Source of the DNA: Clostridia bacterium
GTDB taxonomy: Bacteria > Bacillota > Clostridia > Christensenellales > CAAEEZ01
Reading direction: 5' to 3'
NCBI GenBank assembly: GCA_900755035.1
Contig: CAAEEZ010000014.1
Location: forward strand, 1-64,000
Length of the DNA: 64,000 nt
The notes under the pieces are model-generated. The model was given only the letters and a program-made list of their open reading frames with translations, was not told where the DNA came from and did not search any database. Every line of letters begins with the position of its first letter. Within the stretch, counting starts at the first letter, position 1. Shown piece by piece: positions 27,901 through 35,846 of this stretch. The position numbers were made by a program, and so were the translations under genes.

Positions 27901-30900
27901 TCAGGCGCTTCTAACGGCGCATTATCTACGGCAGGCGAAAGCGGTGGTGAAACTAGTGGCGCAAGCGTGGATATCGTAGGACTAATAGGTAAACTTGTAA
28001 GACAAATTACTATATCTATGTATGCAGTAAGGGTAGCTGTAAGTGAAAACTTATTGTCGTACATTCCTGAACTAATGGAAAGCCTTGGCGTACAAGGATT
28101 CCCAGAGTTTGGATATCCGTCGCTAAACGAAAACAACTATATTCAAATAGGTTTAATACAAAACGAGAAGGTAGACTTGTCGCTTCTATTAAATCTTGAT
28201 ATGTTTGGTCTAAATACTCAAATTGCAATCGAGGACGTAGGTCTTGGACTTGGCTCGAAGAAAGATATCGAGATGCCAAAAGATTTCTACGACGCTGAAA
28301 ATAAAAAATTTATCGTAAGCAATTTGGATAAATTAGACAGTAGCAACAGCATACTAAACGTAAACGTAGAGGCTGAATTAAGATTAGATATCAACGAAGC
28401 AGATACCAACTTGTCAGCGTTACTTGGTGGTTTACTTGGCGATTTGAAAGTAGGCTACAAGAACGATAAGACCATAACTAAGGACTTCTTATTAAGAATT
28501 AACGCACAAATAGATATTGCTGATTATTCGTTGGTACTTGGCGTGGAGATTATCGAGCAATTTGTAGATGGCGTAACTGCTCCTGTTACGGTGCTTGGTA
28601 TTTATTATGATAGCGTAGATAGTACTGCGTACGTAAAATCTACAATATTGCCAAACATGAAGATAACCGGTTTGGAACTAGATGTGCTTCTTGGTAAACT
28701 AATGGGACAATCGGCAGCCGAAGCTACGGCTAATGGTGCAAGTGCTATACGTCCTATTATAAATCCGGACGCAATTAAAGAAAATTCTGATAGTCCTTCG
28801 GTAAAAGTAACACTTGCAATGCAACAATACTTTGCAGTGGCAATTTCCGGCGAGTTAATTAGCCAAATTATCAACGGTATAGACCAAATTAACTCTGTAC
28901 CGGTACTTCCTGATTTTGAAGTAGCGTTAAGATTTGGTAAGAGCACTCCTGATTCTCCATTTGCAATAACTTTGCAAGTAGGGCTTGGTGAAAATAATCT
29001 AAACAACGAAAAGAAGTTCTTAATAGATTTAACTGCTAGCTTGTATCTTGGCCCTGTAAAATACGACCAAGAAAACAATAAGATGAGCGGTGGTACTTAC
29101 GTAAACTTCTTAACTAAGGACGAGGCAACAAGTACGGATAATCAAATTATCACTAGCGAGATGAGAGAATATCCAACGCTACTAAATATTGCGTTTGACG
29201 CTAACGGCGATATTAAGCCGGAGGTAATTGCTGAAACGGTAGAATTAGGTATCACTATGTTCTTGAACCTAGGCCACGAGCAAGGAAACTATAATTTCAG
29301 CAGTTTGTTAGCAGGTATCTTTGGTGAAAACGTAGAATTCGTTGCTATGGTTGAAGCATTAGAAAAACGTCAAACGAATCTTGCTATCGACGTAAAGGCG
29401 CAAATCAACGTAAATAACCTAATAATGAACGCATTGTCGGGTGTTGGCGTTAGTTTGAAGGGTACTAACTTGCAACTTACCATAAGCAAACAAGAATGGG
29501 ATGATAAGAATAAGCAATATACTCCATTAGAAAAGGTAATGCAACTTACCTTCAAAGGTGGCGCAGGTAAGGACGGCAACGACGCATTATATCTAAAACT
29601 GTACGGTGCAGGTAGAAAAGATCCTAACGACGTAAACAGCACCGAGGATATCGCAATCGTTGTAGATACCATAAATATTATGGATATAGTAAACAAGGCA
29701 ACAGGTCAAAGCACGGCAATATCTACTGCTAGCCCAACCACAGCCCTTGCAGACTTTATAAATACTATAATCAAAGACGTTCATATTCGTGAGGTAGAGA
29801 GCGAAACAGGTGAAAAGTATATTAGAGCCGACGTAAACTTCGCTGCACATATCTTTGATGACGTAATTAAACTTGTTACGTTGCTTACGTCGGATACGGC
29901 GAACGCTACTACCGAGCAAATTATGAACACCATTGCAAAATTGAATTTACCGGACGTAACAAGAGGCGGATTGTACCTAGCGTTCAACCAAAGTAAAGTT
30001 GGTCTTGGCGTAGGTCTTGACGTGCAATTAAATAATTCGGTAAATATCGCGCTAGGCTTAGAAATAAACGCTCTTGGCATAGTTAAGGACGAATCCGGCT
30101 TGATAATGCCTGAGGGAAAAGTAAGCGAATACAAGTCGGTTAGCGATTTGCAAGTAAAATTACACTTCGAGGGTTATGCCGAGATGTCGAACCATAATAC
30201 CCCAGAACCTATGAGTATAGGTGGTATTATCACTACTATCCTAGGACTACTTAACGTAAACGTAGGCGACGTAGACTTCAACGTAGAAACCACGAGCACC
30301 GAAAAATACGGCTTGATTTTGGACGGATATATCGACACTAACGATTTCCAACTAGATGAAAACGGCAAGCCAAAAACAGCAAACACTAAGATTAAATTGT
30401 CGCTAACTAAGGAAAACCTTGTAAGTCAAGGTGAAAACGGCAGTCCAAAACACTTGCTTGATATCTACTTGGATTTTGCTAAAAAAGGCGTATATATTGA
30501 CCTAACCGGTATGAACCTACCTAAACTTGCATTAACGGGACTAGATTTAGGTCAAATGCTTGGTAATATTATTAGCCCATATCTTGGTGGCCAACAAGGA
30601 ACACAAACCATAGATGCAACGGCAACTGCTGATGGCAAAACTGTAATGTCGGCTAATAAATTGTCTGCAATGTTGTACTTAACTTTGGGCGTAGACGAAA
30701 CTTCGCTAAGGTTTAATGCAGACCTAATCAACGCAATACTTCAACTTGTACTTGGCTACCTAAGCGACGCTAACCCTAATAACGATATTATAAATACGCT
30801 AAAAGGTATGACGTTGCCTGATTTTGGTACGGTTGCTCTAAGTTCGTTCAAGGACGAATCTGGCGTAGACCACTTGGAAGTACGTATTTACAGGGTAGCA

Positions 30901-33900
30901 GGTAAAGTGGATGATAACTATCTAGCGCTAGGCGTTAAGAACGCATGGTGGAACGTAAATCCTACGACTAACGGTAGCGATTTGGCAGTAACGAATACTG
31001 CTGATTACGGTACTATCTACGACCTAAAAGACGGTCTTGGTTTAAGGCAATTATACGTAGATACGACTATTAGCCTAAAATTTGATTTCAGCGATCCTGA
31101 TAAAGCAACCGAGGCTAGCTCGTTTACAAGATATATCAGCAGAATGCTTGCGTTACTTATTGATAAGAGTACGGACGAGGCAGCAATCAATAAGTACCAA
31201 ATTATGATCGTAAGCGACAACGAGGCTAAGAAAGTACTTCAATACGAATTAAGAATAAAAGGTATTTTGGATATTACAGATATCTTTGGTGGTAGCAACC
31301 TATCTATCGAACTATGGAAGATGGATTTAATTCATACCGCACCAGATGATAGAAACAACGTAATGTTACTTGGTGCTTACCTAAGAAAAGATTCAAGCAA
31401 CGGTTTACCTACCTTGTTTGTGGATCTAAATAACTTAGGTTTACCTAGAATTAAACTAGTAGGTATAGACGTACTTCTTGGTGGATTAGGTTTGTCTTCG
31501 GCAACTGCTCAAAGCAACGTAATAGGCACCGGTAATTACGACGCTGTTGCGCAAGCCGCTAAAGATTTGCAAAACAGAGTAGTGATTGAGGATAATCAAG
31601 TTAAACTTGAAATCAATCAAGGATTCTTGTATGGTATACTTAGCGCTGCGCTTCCTGATGTATTTAAGGATGGCTATATCAATGCGGGTGCAATGAAATT
31701 GCCTCTACCTAATGTTGCAGGTGTTGAACTACTTGTAGACCTATCTAACGGACTACAAAAATTAAATCTAAACGCATATCTTGAAAAGGAAACTAGCAAT
31801 CATATAGGTATCGAAATTAGACTAAACGAACTTGATATTGCCGGTGGCGAGAAAACCTTTGCTGATAATAAGATAGTTTGGACCGAGGTTGGAGATAAAT
31901 ATAGCAACGTTAAAGGTGAAAACTACTTTAATACGTTTGGCGCTGTACACGTAGGTACTTCGTTCACTGCTGATATGATTAATGAACTAGTTGAGTCTAT
32001 AGATCCTAATATATTGATTCAGTATAACAAGAGAAGTGACGGATATTATAGGTGGCCAGGACTTGCCACTGGTCATTACGAGACGATGTATCAACATGCC
32101 ATTACCAGTGGAAAGGGCTGGGATTACAGAAGAATGGGTCAATCCTGGAATAATATTCTACTTAGTAGAGCATCAGGGAATAAGGCACAAGCCATAAGGC
32201 TTGCTGTTGTTGCTCGTTCTGGTGCAAATAATAGCACGTATGGTGGTACTAACCCTATATGGCCAACGCAAAAATTGCAAAATGGCGAAGCGATGGTAGA
32301 CGTTTATTTGGGAGGAGATGGCAATATTTATGCAGATATTGATAAAGCTGCGAGAGTTACCAATGCCTTAGGAGGAGTTATTCCTATCATAGCAATACCA
32401 GCAGGATTAAAAATTGGAAATATGATATTTGGTGCTGAGAATTCTGCTACATACGATGATCCTAATATAAGCGCAGTAGCTCTTGGCACGTCTGGTATGG
32501 CAACTGCTGCCAAAACCCCGAATGAAGAATTTTCTAGTATTTTTGCTAACTTTGATATAGGTAGTTTCTTAAAGGGTATCGAGATAAGAATTTATACCAA
32601 TACAGAGAAGAATGGTGGATATGCTCAAACGGAAATTCAAGTCAAAGTAGACCCTGTAAAAATTAATGAGATATTTAGAGCTGTAAACTATATGTTAGCA
32701 AATGTATTTGACCCTAAACATCAAGCAGCACATTGGAATGGCGACGGAGGAATCAACGACGCAAATAAACCGGTGATGCTTGGTGATACACTAAGGATAT
32801 TCATTAAAGATGAGGTAAATGCTACGCTTGGAGGACTTATTTGGAACAATACTGCGAACGCAGATACTGATATTGGAAACTTGTTGGGTTCGTTATTGCC
32901 TCTTCCTGAATTAAATTGTAATTTGAGCGAAAGTGATGGTACTCATTTAGGAATGAAACCTACAAGCGATCAGGCTACAAAGCTCGAATACGTAAGAAGT
33001 GAGTTAACATTGACGTTAGGATATAATCCTAATGAAGTAGGCATAGTTGGAGCATTAAAGTCAATAAATGCACAGTTTGGTAATAAATATGGTTTTGGTA
33101 CTCACGAAAGCGGAAATAATGACCAGGCGCTGGAAGCAGTTAATCGTAAACTTGGATGGTTAGAATTAAACATTAAAGCACATGGAAACAATGAATTGCT
33201 TGGTACAAAAGCAGTATCTACCGTTAACGGCTACAACCGAGGAGAAGACGTATTGCAAAGATTGTCTGAACAATACATTGCATCGGGTAACGGATATCCA
33301 ATCGACGGTGGAAAAGAGGGAATTACCATTACCGATCCTGTTAAGTCCGTAGAAGAGATAAGAGAAAAAGTCGTAAACGGAAAAGGACTACCTACCAAAG
33401 CGAACGTTTCTTACCTAGACGGCACTTCTACAGGTGGTGCAATCAACGGCGAAGCAGAAACCATGGTATCTATCGTATGGGACGATTCAAGGATAGATCT
33501 TAGCCCTAACGGAAGCAAAGATAGTTACCTATACGGCTGGATACAAAACAAGATGATTGCAAAAATCAAAGTAACCGTTGACACTAAGTATGAATTAAAG
33601 AATATTGACAGCTTTGAAATGGCTATAACTAGCGAACAAAACGCAATCGCTATTGAGAAACTTGGCAGTGGCAATATAGTTAAGCCAGATGGTAGCGCAA
33701 ATATTAAGATAATAATGGAGTCCTACCTAACGAAGAACTTGCCGTCAATTATCTACGTACAACAAGGCAACGAACCACTTCCTTGGATTTACTCGACTAC
33801 TGCAGTTAAACGTATTATTTACAGAGAAATTACGGCAACGGGTGTACCTGGCAAAGAATACGATAGCGAAACTAAAGAAGGTTTGACAGTACTATGGGAT

Positions 33901-35751
33901 AGTGAAAGAGGCGAATACGTAAACGTAGAAGAAGTTGGTTGGAGGGGCGACTGGTATATCAGCAAAGATAGAAAAGAGCCTTGCCAAGGTAAACTTGAAT
34001 GGGATACGTCAAATCTTGCTTGGTCTGCATTGAATCCTTACCTAATCAATACTACGGTAGGTGATGGAACGGTAGGTATGAAACTTATCACAGGAAAGAT
34101 GGACGACTTCGTGCTAAAAGGCATCAAGGTTGAAGTAGAAAGAACGCTAGACGACAATGCGATTATCGACGGATTAAATAAGGTATTTGGTGCATCTTCT
34201 AAAGATATGCTAGAAATAGATATTATTGATATGCCAAACTTTATCGAGAAGTTTAAGGAAATCAGCAATGCCGTTACGGGTAACGGAGTAACTAGTTACG
34301 AAGGCAAAGGACTGGAAATAGACTTCGATGGCGGACTAAGGCTGAATATAAATCCTGACGAAATATCGTTTGACTTATCTAATATCAATAGTTGGATAAG
34401 TGATGGTGGTAATAAATACGGTGGTGACGTACTAATTCTACCTGTCAAGATAACTAGAACAATCAATAACCCTGGTGATATCGACGGAAGAGAAACCAAC
34501 GTATTAAACGTAGACGTAAAAGTCAAGATAAATATGCTGGAACTAGTCGAGATAAGGTTAAAGAAGATGATGCTTATCGGAGGGCAAGAGATTCCTGAAA
34601 CGATACAAATCGCGCTAAATCCTTACGGCGATTTTGTAAGTCAATTAAAGAAACAATTTGCGCCAGAGCAAGGCGTAAGGTATGTAATTGAAGGCATATT
34701 TAGGTCGAGCGATGGAATGCTTGATAAGTCTAAGCACATAGAGATTACCGAGGATTCGTTCGATATGAATAGTACCGCAAGAGTTAAGTTTGACCTATCG
34801 TCTATCTACGGCACGTATACTTACAAGGGTGGTAATTCCTTCCTAAGAGTATTTGTTGGAGATAATGCACTAGGATATTTGCAATCTATATTGCCAATTA
34901 GCGTAAGCGGTAGAATACTTCAAGGTATGACGATAGTTAATATCGACGAAGTAAACGTACTAGACGCTAACAGCCTAAGCAATATAGGCAAAGCCTTAGA
35001 GTTACAATTGAAGTTCTTGAAAGTTGGCGCAGATATCGAAAGTGATACTAATAACGTTCAAATTGTATGGTACGATAAAGATAAATTGATGGAAGCTGCA
35101 AAGACGGGCAAGAAAGATTTAAGAATTGATGCAATTATCGGATTTAAGCAAAATGGCGAAACGAAATTGAACAACTACTTGAATCAAAGAGTAACGCTAC
35201 TTATCAAAAACGTTAAACAAATCTATGCTATGAGCCTTGTAAGGTTTGCTGGATTCCCTATCAATAAGGGTGCAGACGGCAAGTATATGCTACCTGCTAA
35301 CGTAAATACCAACGTGGGCGATTTAGTTTATAGATATCACGACGAAACGGGTAGCCACGACGTAACTATCAAAGACGTAACCTTAACGGGCGACTTCAAT
35401 GCTAAGACGGCTTACTACACGATAGGATTGTTTGACTTTGCTATCAAAGTGGACGACGATATTACAAGAGTAACCAACTTCTTTACGGTAGATGCAGAAG
35501 GCAACAAGACGGACGTAAATAGGGTATTTAGCCAGGAGGCAGACGGAACGCTTGTAGTTAAGTACTCGTTCGTAGAAAAATTACCTAGCAAGCTAGTTAT
35601 GGAACTAGCCGTACCTACCTTTGACGAAAAGGGTAATATAAACGGACAAAAACTAGTTTACGTAGACGTAAATCTAACCGGAACGTCTAGCCTAAAAGAA
35701 GCAACGGTACAGTATGGAGTACATACCATTAAGGTAAAAGTTACGAAATAA
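18970..35751 (+). CDS. Giant modular lipoprotein, 5,593 residues
   Basis: Function unknown. Residues 1-26 form a lipoprotein signal peptide: basic n-region, hydrophobic core, lipobox TFVAC with Cys26 as the lipidation site. Residues from about 50 to 4,700 consist of about 15 diverged modules. Each has beta-rich segments, a signature 'L-x-x-Y... lYvdl... lkl..i.l..ll' (near residues 127, 436, 806, 1088, 1441, 1727, 2009, 2307, 2575, 2933, 3209, 3543, 3831, 4134 and 4444), usually an Ala/Thr-rich linker, and an amphipathic helical stretch. The last 850 residues or so differ and lack LPXTG, SLH or transmembrane anchors. The frame is intact over 16.8 kb. A surface fibre, adhesin or groove-forming lipid-binding protein are all possible; none is demonstrated. 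Confidence 0.9.
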   Translation: MRKLFSWKKLVLVAVCIAMVFTFVACGEKTNVGGNVVDNPTFNQEFGQLQSDPTSALSKVAAALFTERENKNKVNLGFNGDLKLKLGNNELVDINVDLRLSVDRKDASGSKFSLVINRKGKDGVQNPKMLLGAYFDGVELKVDARGTNGHFYVVDTDIIYLVNLIASAINQTPIEDTLQDVSKYIKSLFPVLGASMVKAGAMDVYEKYVAETNSSQITSTIYLKKTIMYVNKFLSGNGDIKGDLYETIVGMVGADKINQIITTLNKVAKFVPDNATINIGLGVIGANDNYNLVNGSFKVGFSSLEAGVTAVELSMDDQADYVKKPTDPPSEEEIDRAKLGAVAFDVGLDVRITKGKVSFADIDKALGGILNGFVQGLDQDIDFSKNYIEVPESVGTALRISFAFQLDIKDNNKTNILAEIYFDSNGNEKNDDGKSLLQIYYVGKDQAFYIDLSGFGKASTLPNKLKITKDLNGNSINLTQMFSDFIQKMITESGKLDFSTVISMVADVFGKDKAPVTEEQVQTINQKMLNEYAIPTVTNEQGGTSIDVMAIVKIILKELQWDYNDNGSFYGFSVEISAKMFREIFAQMGMDISLLKGASLGIHVTPDKGLGIELDVTINAETYKANGADEDIANDFPTMNLGLEVYIDLFKAFDESRLPADRLDNNWQTLELKSKVDENGKLDILNSLLASLSGKKVYLSAAAQFDLHVDQSNGEINVGSSLNSSIGGALGAALADLQLKTGAIDVTYTLKLVANVDLGSLVNINTTEDVMTIIKKVLGGDQELSITLTANYGPYGGQKDEEILAMLLSKGALYFDAENIGIPKTKIELDSLFEAIDGLLKKPEKNDTPSTSEATASDPNATIKTVIAILSNVDVIKVMEGEIAIALNSAFLNVLIPMFVGGGSTGQAGDTTTGTIDLTMSKIELGIDFNSDIFNKDKDFESVFNKMTIYLDLATDLSGTQVNLGVRIGGINLGIVDTNVDEDLKVRKAFFQNRNEDEFTNPLENSLLNFGLTGTFRLTGDGEFTFNNKPLNGEIGELLSTLALIIGMDNLNAVINLNFAAAIDLSNFESNNTQIALTLTNASNDLIVGVYVYDKYVYVNIPGLIKPFRLEFDVVSLIYDLIQGNIKLPGKGEGQNPGGAVATAEGDVTQAEVLRSLISVSTKTANVTLSSNMIKGLVSALVGSMTKGDETNPPKIDPQLGDEIISLVQTLPFDIMFIGSVSHEYDGEGADTFLDNLVVDLNIYVGEKLVEAYERGDDLSKPQNGVVGLGIKLGDIYIDYIDSNSKLDVIRAALEENRYDDLGKIESVTNFDIKNILANTKASLAFDGYLSITSNGVDIGSDQTIDNNIMIELKEIMNTLPELLINIGALQVGKADLMKLYFHLAVSADIGAILDGNYNDAIELSLGIYREKFIDYTTSDNDKLLSVVVLSGKNSGTKGVTLYVDAKGLAAEGTNNDILSGKIKLENIDLNSLFGSLGIQETASATADDFNTTMVKMNGVIGIINSALQAISISNSGLTVNLGEKLIGVIVNLITKNDGSVNAGALPLTAGDIRLVLKQYEEQGITYEPGLHAKLGFKNKDGGDTAIALGIGLYNLNIAFAKMSGAFLHEDTFDTSEYVSLQELKQVSVSLDLGLDVDMKEGVHNLNLLNKYGKFIGSLQSVLALTEEGGKIVIDQGGAAKDLHLNVLVQGQIGIADVNATEVKLLVTSHPTQKDRLDKTNGKVLVAIYLYKDEIYVQSDILNITNFKIPSLGISQYISDTIGDLLSGAGAQAAAFATASEGLDFLIGDRMAEITISKVFLSTLIKYLVPAESADLVDAIINNLFQGLKLDINLRTMSASINLDAILNEKPDSTGGLINATLAMQGLEISVFEKNFISEADKQTFANCTEAKTNAFIEFGASASIKREKITEDKQLTPDNIFGQLAGVVDNLDMLDPNIRGTINSILRSLYINIMSAKDGQGVPTDDGMYVKLNVLVQVNLDWNSWQSLDLSKSSFRLLLTDTGNNPVLDVYLIGSNDTMYIDAPLLGTNTKLALNGINLIELYEQSKNPDGGETVSELSTATAGVDMQKILGIIDGVIGKIEFADGGMSVGFAPKALVAIAGALGLVPSLDSGLVDAVGSLVETLPNTSEGSGIYIDYAKEVNNKTSPVVGLRYGLDGVGMIDINLNHYALGAVNDFASVDVTTLPFKDKDGLAKMRDFAKYDGEYSNLSKLQNIQLDIKGELKAGLESNKTNPMDLSSMVQGVLGSILSLAPLQEIGAKIYSDVKGTDVLNFRVQANLDIAHIVENLQLGLTVYKKNSTSEALIEVFYDKGSLYVNAPDYLGEKALKIANLLELFSGNGGASSTATGEGETLPSETIKQAAALNVIFGKEFVGVHVTSGIFAILVQLLQGMDINLTEDMFASLENQFDIGIEIGSTNVDEHLSLPELYASLSIKFGPVMLGLKASEPRVSIGSKESIVPQRIIDNSAHFSEVTFRVQAEGRLGISADKTILDLNALLKEFGVNETLDFGVDIANPNDPNGKPINLHLGLELDAEICLGDISKCNIALRVNAYKDEYSFSATNPSEQKKIGEVLALYMHKNSLYLDLKNNIIELTEVHINTEALTGIIDAIKGAISGEQTTAPGQSGAVSTAEATANDTAKEQLILSNLIQLNFNGVGAADGEGVFSDLGSITAEIGGVVIQKVLEMLGLNHLAGAGLAAVIKIDTPTEGNSNFGIGINVVTGDNSTLINNLGLYVWLGNIKVVKQSENTEESRKASLLPPAELVQNAFELSDLYKQFISVDITASLSMMTSTVEPPTDTDENAGDNSLIMKNLITEFFKGFVPWMPDFVAQLEIIGKENGMTYEDFMSSHAIRLQANVNLGMLINNKTCTICKKDFNSSDAIYQAKKVCPYCGASNEQIEDKGFYLDDIDLGIEILRNTKVELATVSETLLGLYIRNSQIAFYGEPFGLNNFVIERDAVESIANTIKYIIGQGTSSGASNGALSTAGESGGETSGASVDIVGLIGKLVRQITISMYAVRVAVSENLLSYIPELMESLGVQGFPEFGYPSLNENNYIQIGLIQNEKVDLSLLLNLDMFGLNTQIAIEDVGLGLGSKKDIEMPKDFYDAENKKFIVSNLDKLDSSNSILNVNVEAELRLDINEADTNLSALLGGLLGDLKVGYKNDKTITKDFLLRINAQIDIADYSLVLGVEIIEQFVDGVTAPVTVLGIYYDSVDSTAYVKSTILPNMKITGLELDVLLGKLMGQSAAEATANGASAIRPIINPDAIKENSDSPSVKVTLAMQQYFAVAISGELISQIINGIDQINSVPVLPDFEVALRFGKSTPDSPFAITLQVGLGENNLNNEKKFLIDLTASLYLGPVKYDQENNKMSGGTYVNFLTKDEATSTDNQIITSEMREYPTLLNIAFDANGDIKPEVIAETVELGITMFLNLGHEQGNYNFSSLLAGIFGENVEFVAMVEALEKRQTNLAIDVKAQINVNNLIMNALSGVGVSLKGTNLQLTISKQEWDDKNKQYTPLEKVMQLTFKGGAGKDGNDALYLKLYGAGRKDPNDVNSTEDIAIVVDTINIMDIVNKATGQSTAISTASPTTALADFINTIIKDVHIREVESETGEKYIRADVNFAAHIFDDVIKLVTLLTSDTANATTEQIMNTIAKLNLPDVTRGGLYLAFNQSKVGLGVGLDVQLNNSVNIALGLEINALGIVKDESGLIMPEGKVSEYKSVSDLQVKLHFEGYAEMSNHNTPEPMSIGGIITTILGLLNVNVGDVDFNVETTSTEKYGLILDGYIDTNDFQLDENGKPKTANTKIKLSLTKENLVSQGENGSPKHLLDIYLDFAKKGVYIDLTGMNLPKLALTGLDLGQMLGNIISPYLGGQQGTQTIDATATADGKTVMSANKLSAMLYLTLGVDETSLRFNADLINAILQLVLGYLSDANPNNDIINTLKGMTLPDFGTVALSSFKDESGVDHLEVRIYRVAGKVDDNYLALGVKNAWWNVNPTTNGSDLAVTNTADYGTIYDLKDGLGLRQLYVDTTISLKFDFSDPDKATEASSFTRYISRMLALLIDKSTDEAAINKYQIMIVSDNEAKKVLQYELRIKGILDITDIFGGSNLSIELWKMDLIHTAPDDRNNVMLLGAYLRKDSSNGLPTLFVDLNNLGLPRIKLVGIDVLLGGLGLSSATAQSNVIGTGNYDAVAQAAKDLQNRVVIEDNQVKLEINQGFLYGILSAALPDVFKDGYINAGAMKLPLPNVAGVELLVDLSNGLQKLNLNAYLEKETSNHIGIEIRLNELDIAGGEKTFADNKIVWTEVGDKYSNVKGENYFNTFGAVHVGTSFTADMINELVESIDPNILIQYNKRSDGYYRWPGLATGHYETMYQHAITSGKGWDYRRMGQSWNNILLSRASGNKAQAIRLAVVARSGANNSTYGGTNPIWPTQKLQNGEAMVDVYLGGDGNIYADIDKAARVTNALGGVIPIIAIPAGLKIGNMIFGAENSATYDDPNISAVALGTSGMATAAKTPNEEFSSIFANFDIGSFLKGIEIRIYTNTEKNGGYAQTEIQVKVDPVKINEIFRAVNYMLANVFDPKHQAAHWNGDGGINDANKPVMLGDTLRIFIKDEVNATLGGLIWNNTANADTDIGNLLGSLLPLPELNCNLSESDGTHLGMKPTSDQATKLEYVRSELTLTLGYNPNEVGIVGALKSINAQFGNKYGFGTHESGNNDQALEAVNRKLGWLELNIKAHGNNELLGTKAVSTVNGYNRGEDVLQRLSEQYIASGNGYPIDGGKEGITITDPVKSVEEIREKVVNGKGLPTKANVSYLDGTSTGGAINGEAETMVSIVWDDSRIDLSPNGSKDSYLYGWIQNKMIAKIKVTVDTKYELKNIDSFEMAITSEQNAIAIEKLGSGNIVKPDGSANIKIIMESYLTKNLPSIIYVQQGNEPLPWIYSTTAVKRIIYREITATGVPGKEYDSETKEGLTVLWDSERGEYVNVEEVGWRGDWYISKDRKEPCQGKLEWDTSNLAWSALNPYLINTTVGDGTVGMKLITGKMDDFVLKGIKVEVERTLDDNAIIDGLNKVFGASSKDMLEIDIIDMPNFIEKFKEISNAVTGNGVTSYEGKGLEIDFDGGLRLNINPDEISFDLSNINSWISDGGNKYGGDVLILPVKITRTINNPGDIDGRETNVLNVDVKVKINMLELVEIRLKKMMLIGGQEIPETIQIALNPYGDFVSQLKKQFAPEQGVRYVIEGIFRSSDGMLDKSKHIEITEDSFDMNSTARVKFDLSSIYGTYTYKGGNSFLRVFVGDNALGYLQSILPISVSGRILQGMTIVNIDEVNVLDANSLSNIGKALELQLKFLKVGADIESDTNNVQIVWYDKDKLMEAAKTGKKDLRIDAIIGFKQNGETKLNNYLNQRVTLLIKNVKQIYAMSLVRFAGFPINKGADGKYMLPANVNTNVGDLVYRYHDETGSHDVTIKDVTLTGDFNAKTAYYTIGLFDFAIKVDDDITRVTNFFTVDAEGNKTDVNRVFSQEADGTLVVKYSFVEKLPSKLVMELAVPTFDEKGNINGQKLVYVDVNLTGTSSLKEATVQYGVHTIKVKVTK
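27580..27651 (+). other. Zinc-ribbon-like insertion inside the giant lipoprotein
   Basis: Cys2871 and Cys2874 (CTIC) and Cys2891 and Cys2894 (CPYC) form a CxxC-16-CxxC zinc ribbon within one module, in an otherwise cysteine-poor exported protein. No other module shows it. Confidence 0.65.
31960..33220 (+). other. Compositionally atypical segment in the giant lipoprotein gene
   Basis: In-frame but with different codon use. In 32041-32520 I count 11 AAT to 1 AAC and 6 GAT to 1 GAC, with 13 CpG. In 30241-30720 the counts are 3 AAT to 9 AAC and 7 GAT to 6 GAC, with 22 CpG. It encodes an unusually aromatic stretch (YYRWPG, HYETMYQH, GWDYRRMGQSW) and the 15th module. Confidence 0.6.
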
Positions 35752-35762
35752 CGATATAATTT

Positions 35763-35795
35763 AGCCCCGATTAGTCGGGGCTTTATTATTTTATT
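35763..35795 (+). terminator. Rho-independent terminator of the giant gene
   Basis: AGCCCCGA/TCGGGGCT stem, TTAG loop, T-rich tail. Confidence 0.9.
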
Positions 35796-35811
35796 TTGCC
35801 CGTTAAAAAAG

Positions 35812-35840
35812 TTTACTTTTATAATGCAAAATGATATATT
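35812..35840 (+). promoter_or_regulatory. Promoter of the AEC transporter gene
   Basis: TTTACT (35812-35817), 17-nt spacer, TATATT (35835-35840). The start site would fall at or next to the ATG. An alternative TATAAT at 35820 has only a weak -35 (TTGCCC). Confidence 0.5.
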
Positions 35841-35846
35841 GATATT

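Larger units (their letters stand above)
19100..33240 (+). repeat. Protein-level tandem repeat: about 15 modules with ATA linkers
   Basis: Spacing of the signature Y-motif is about 270-370 residues. Thirteen modules carry a short Ala/Thr/Ser linker 35-60 residues after it. Examples are SEATASD (near residue 848), VATAEGD (1140), SATADD (1483), FATASEG (1775), STATAG (2058), STATGEGE (2343), STAEATAND (2630), STAGESGG (2984), AAEATANG (3248), STAISTASPT (3582), ATATADG (3882), SSATAQS (4176) and MATAAKT (4509). The DNA copies are diverged, so this is an old duplication series. The first two modules lack the linker. Confidence 0.8.

Noticed and set aside
18970..35751. Giant frame as an assembly artefact or a nonribosomal/polyketide synthase
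   Set aside because: No carrier, condensation, ketosynthase or adenylation motifs occur. Modules are diverged rather than identical copies, and the frame has a proper signal peptide, ribosome binding site, promoter and terminator.
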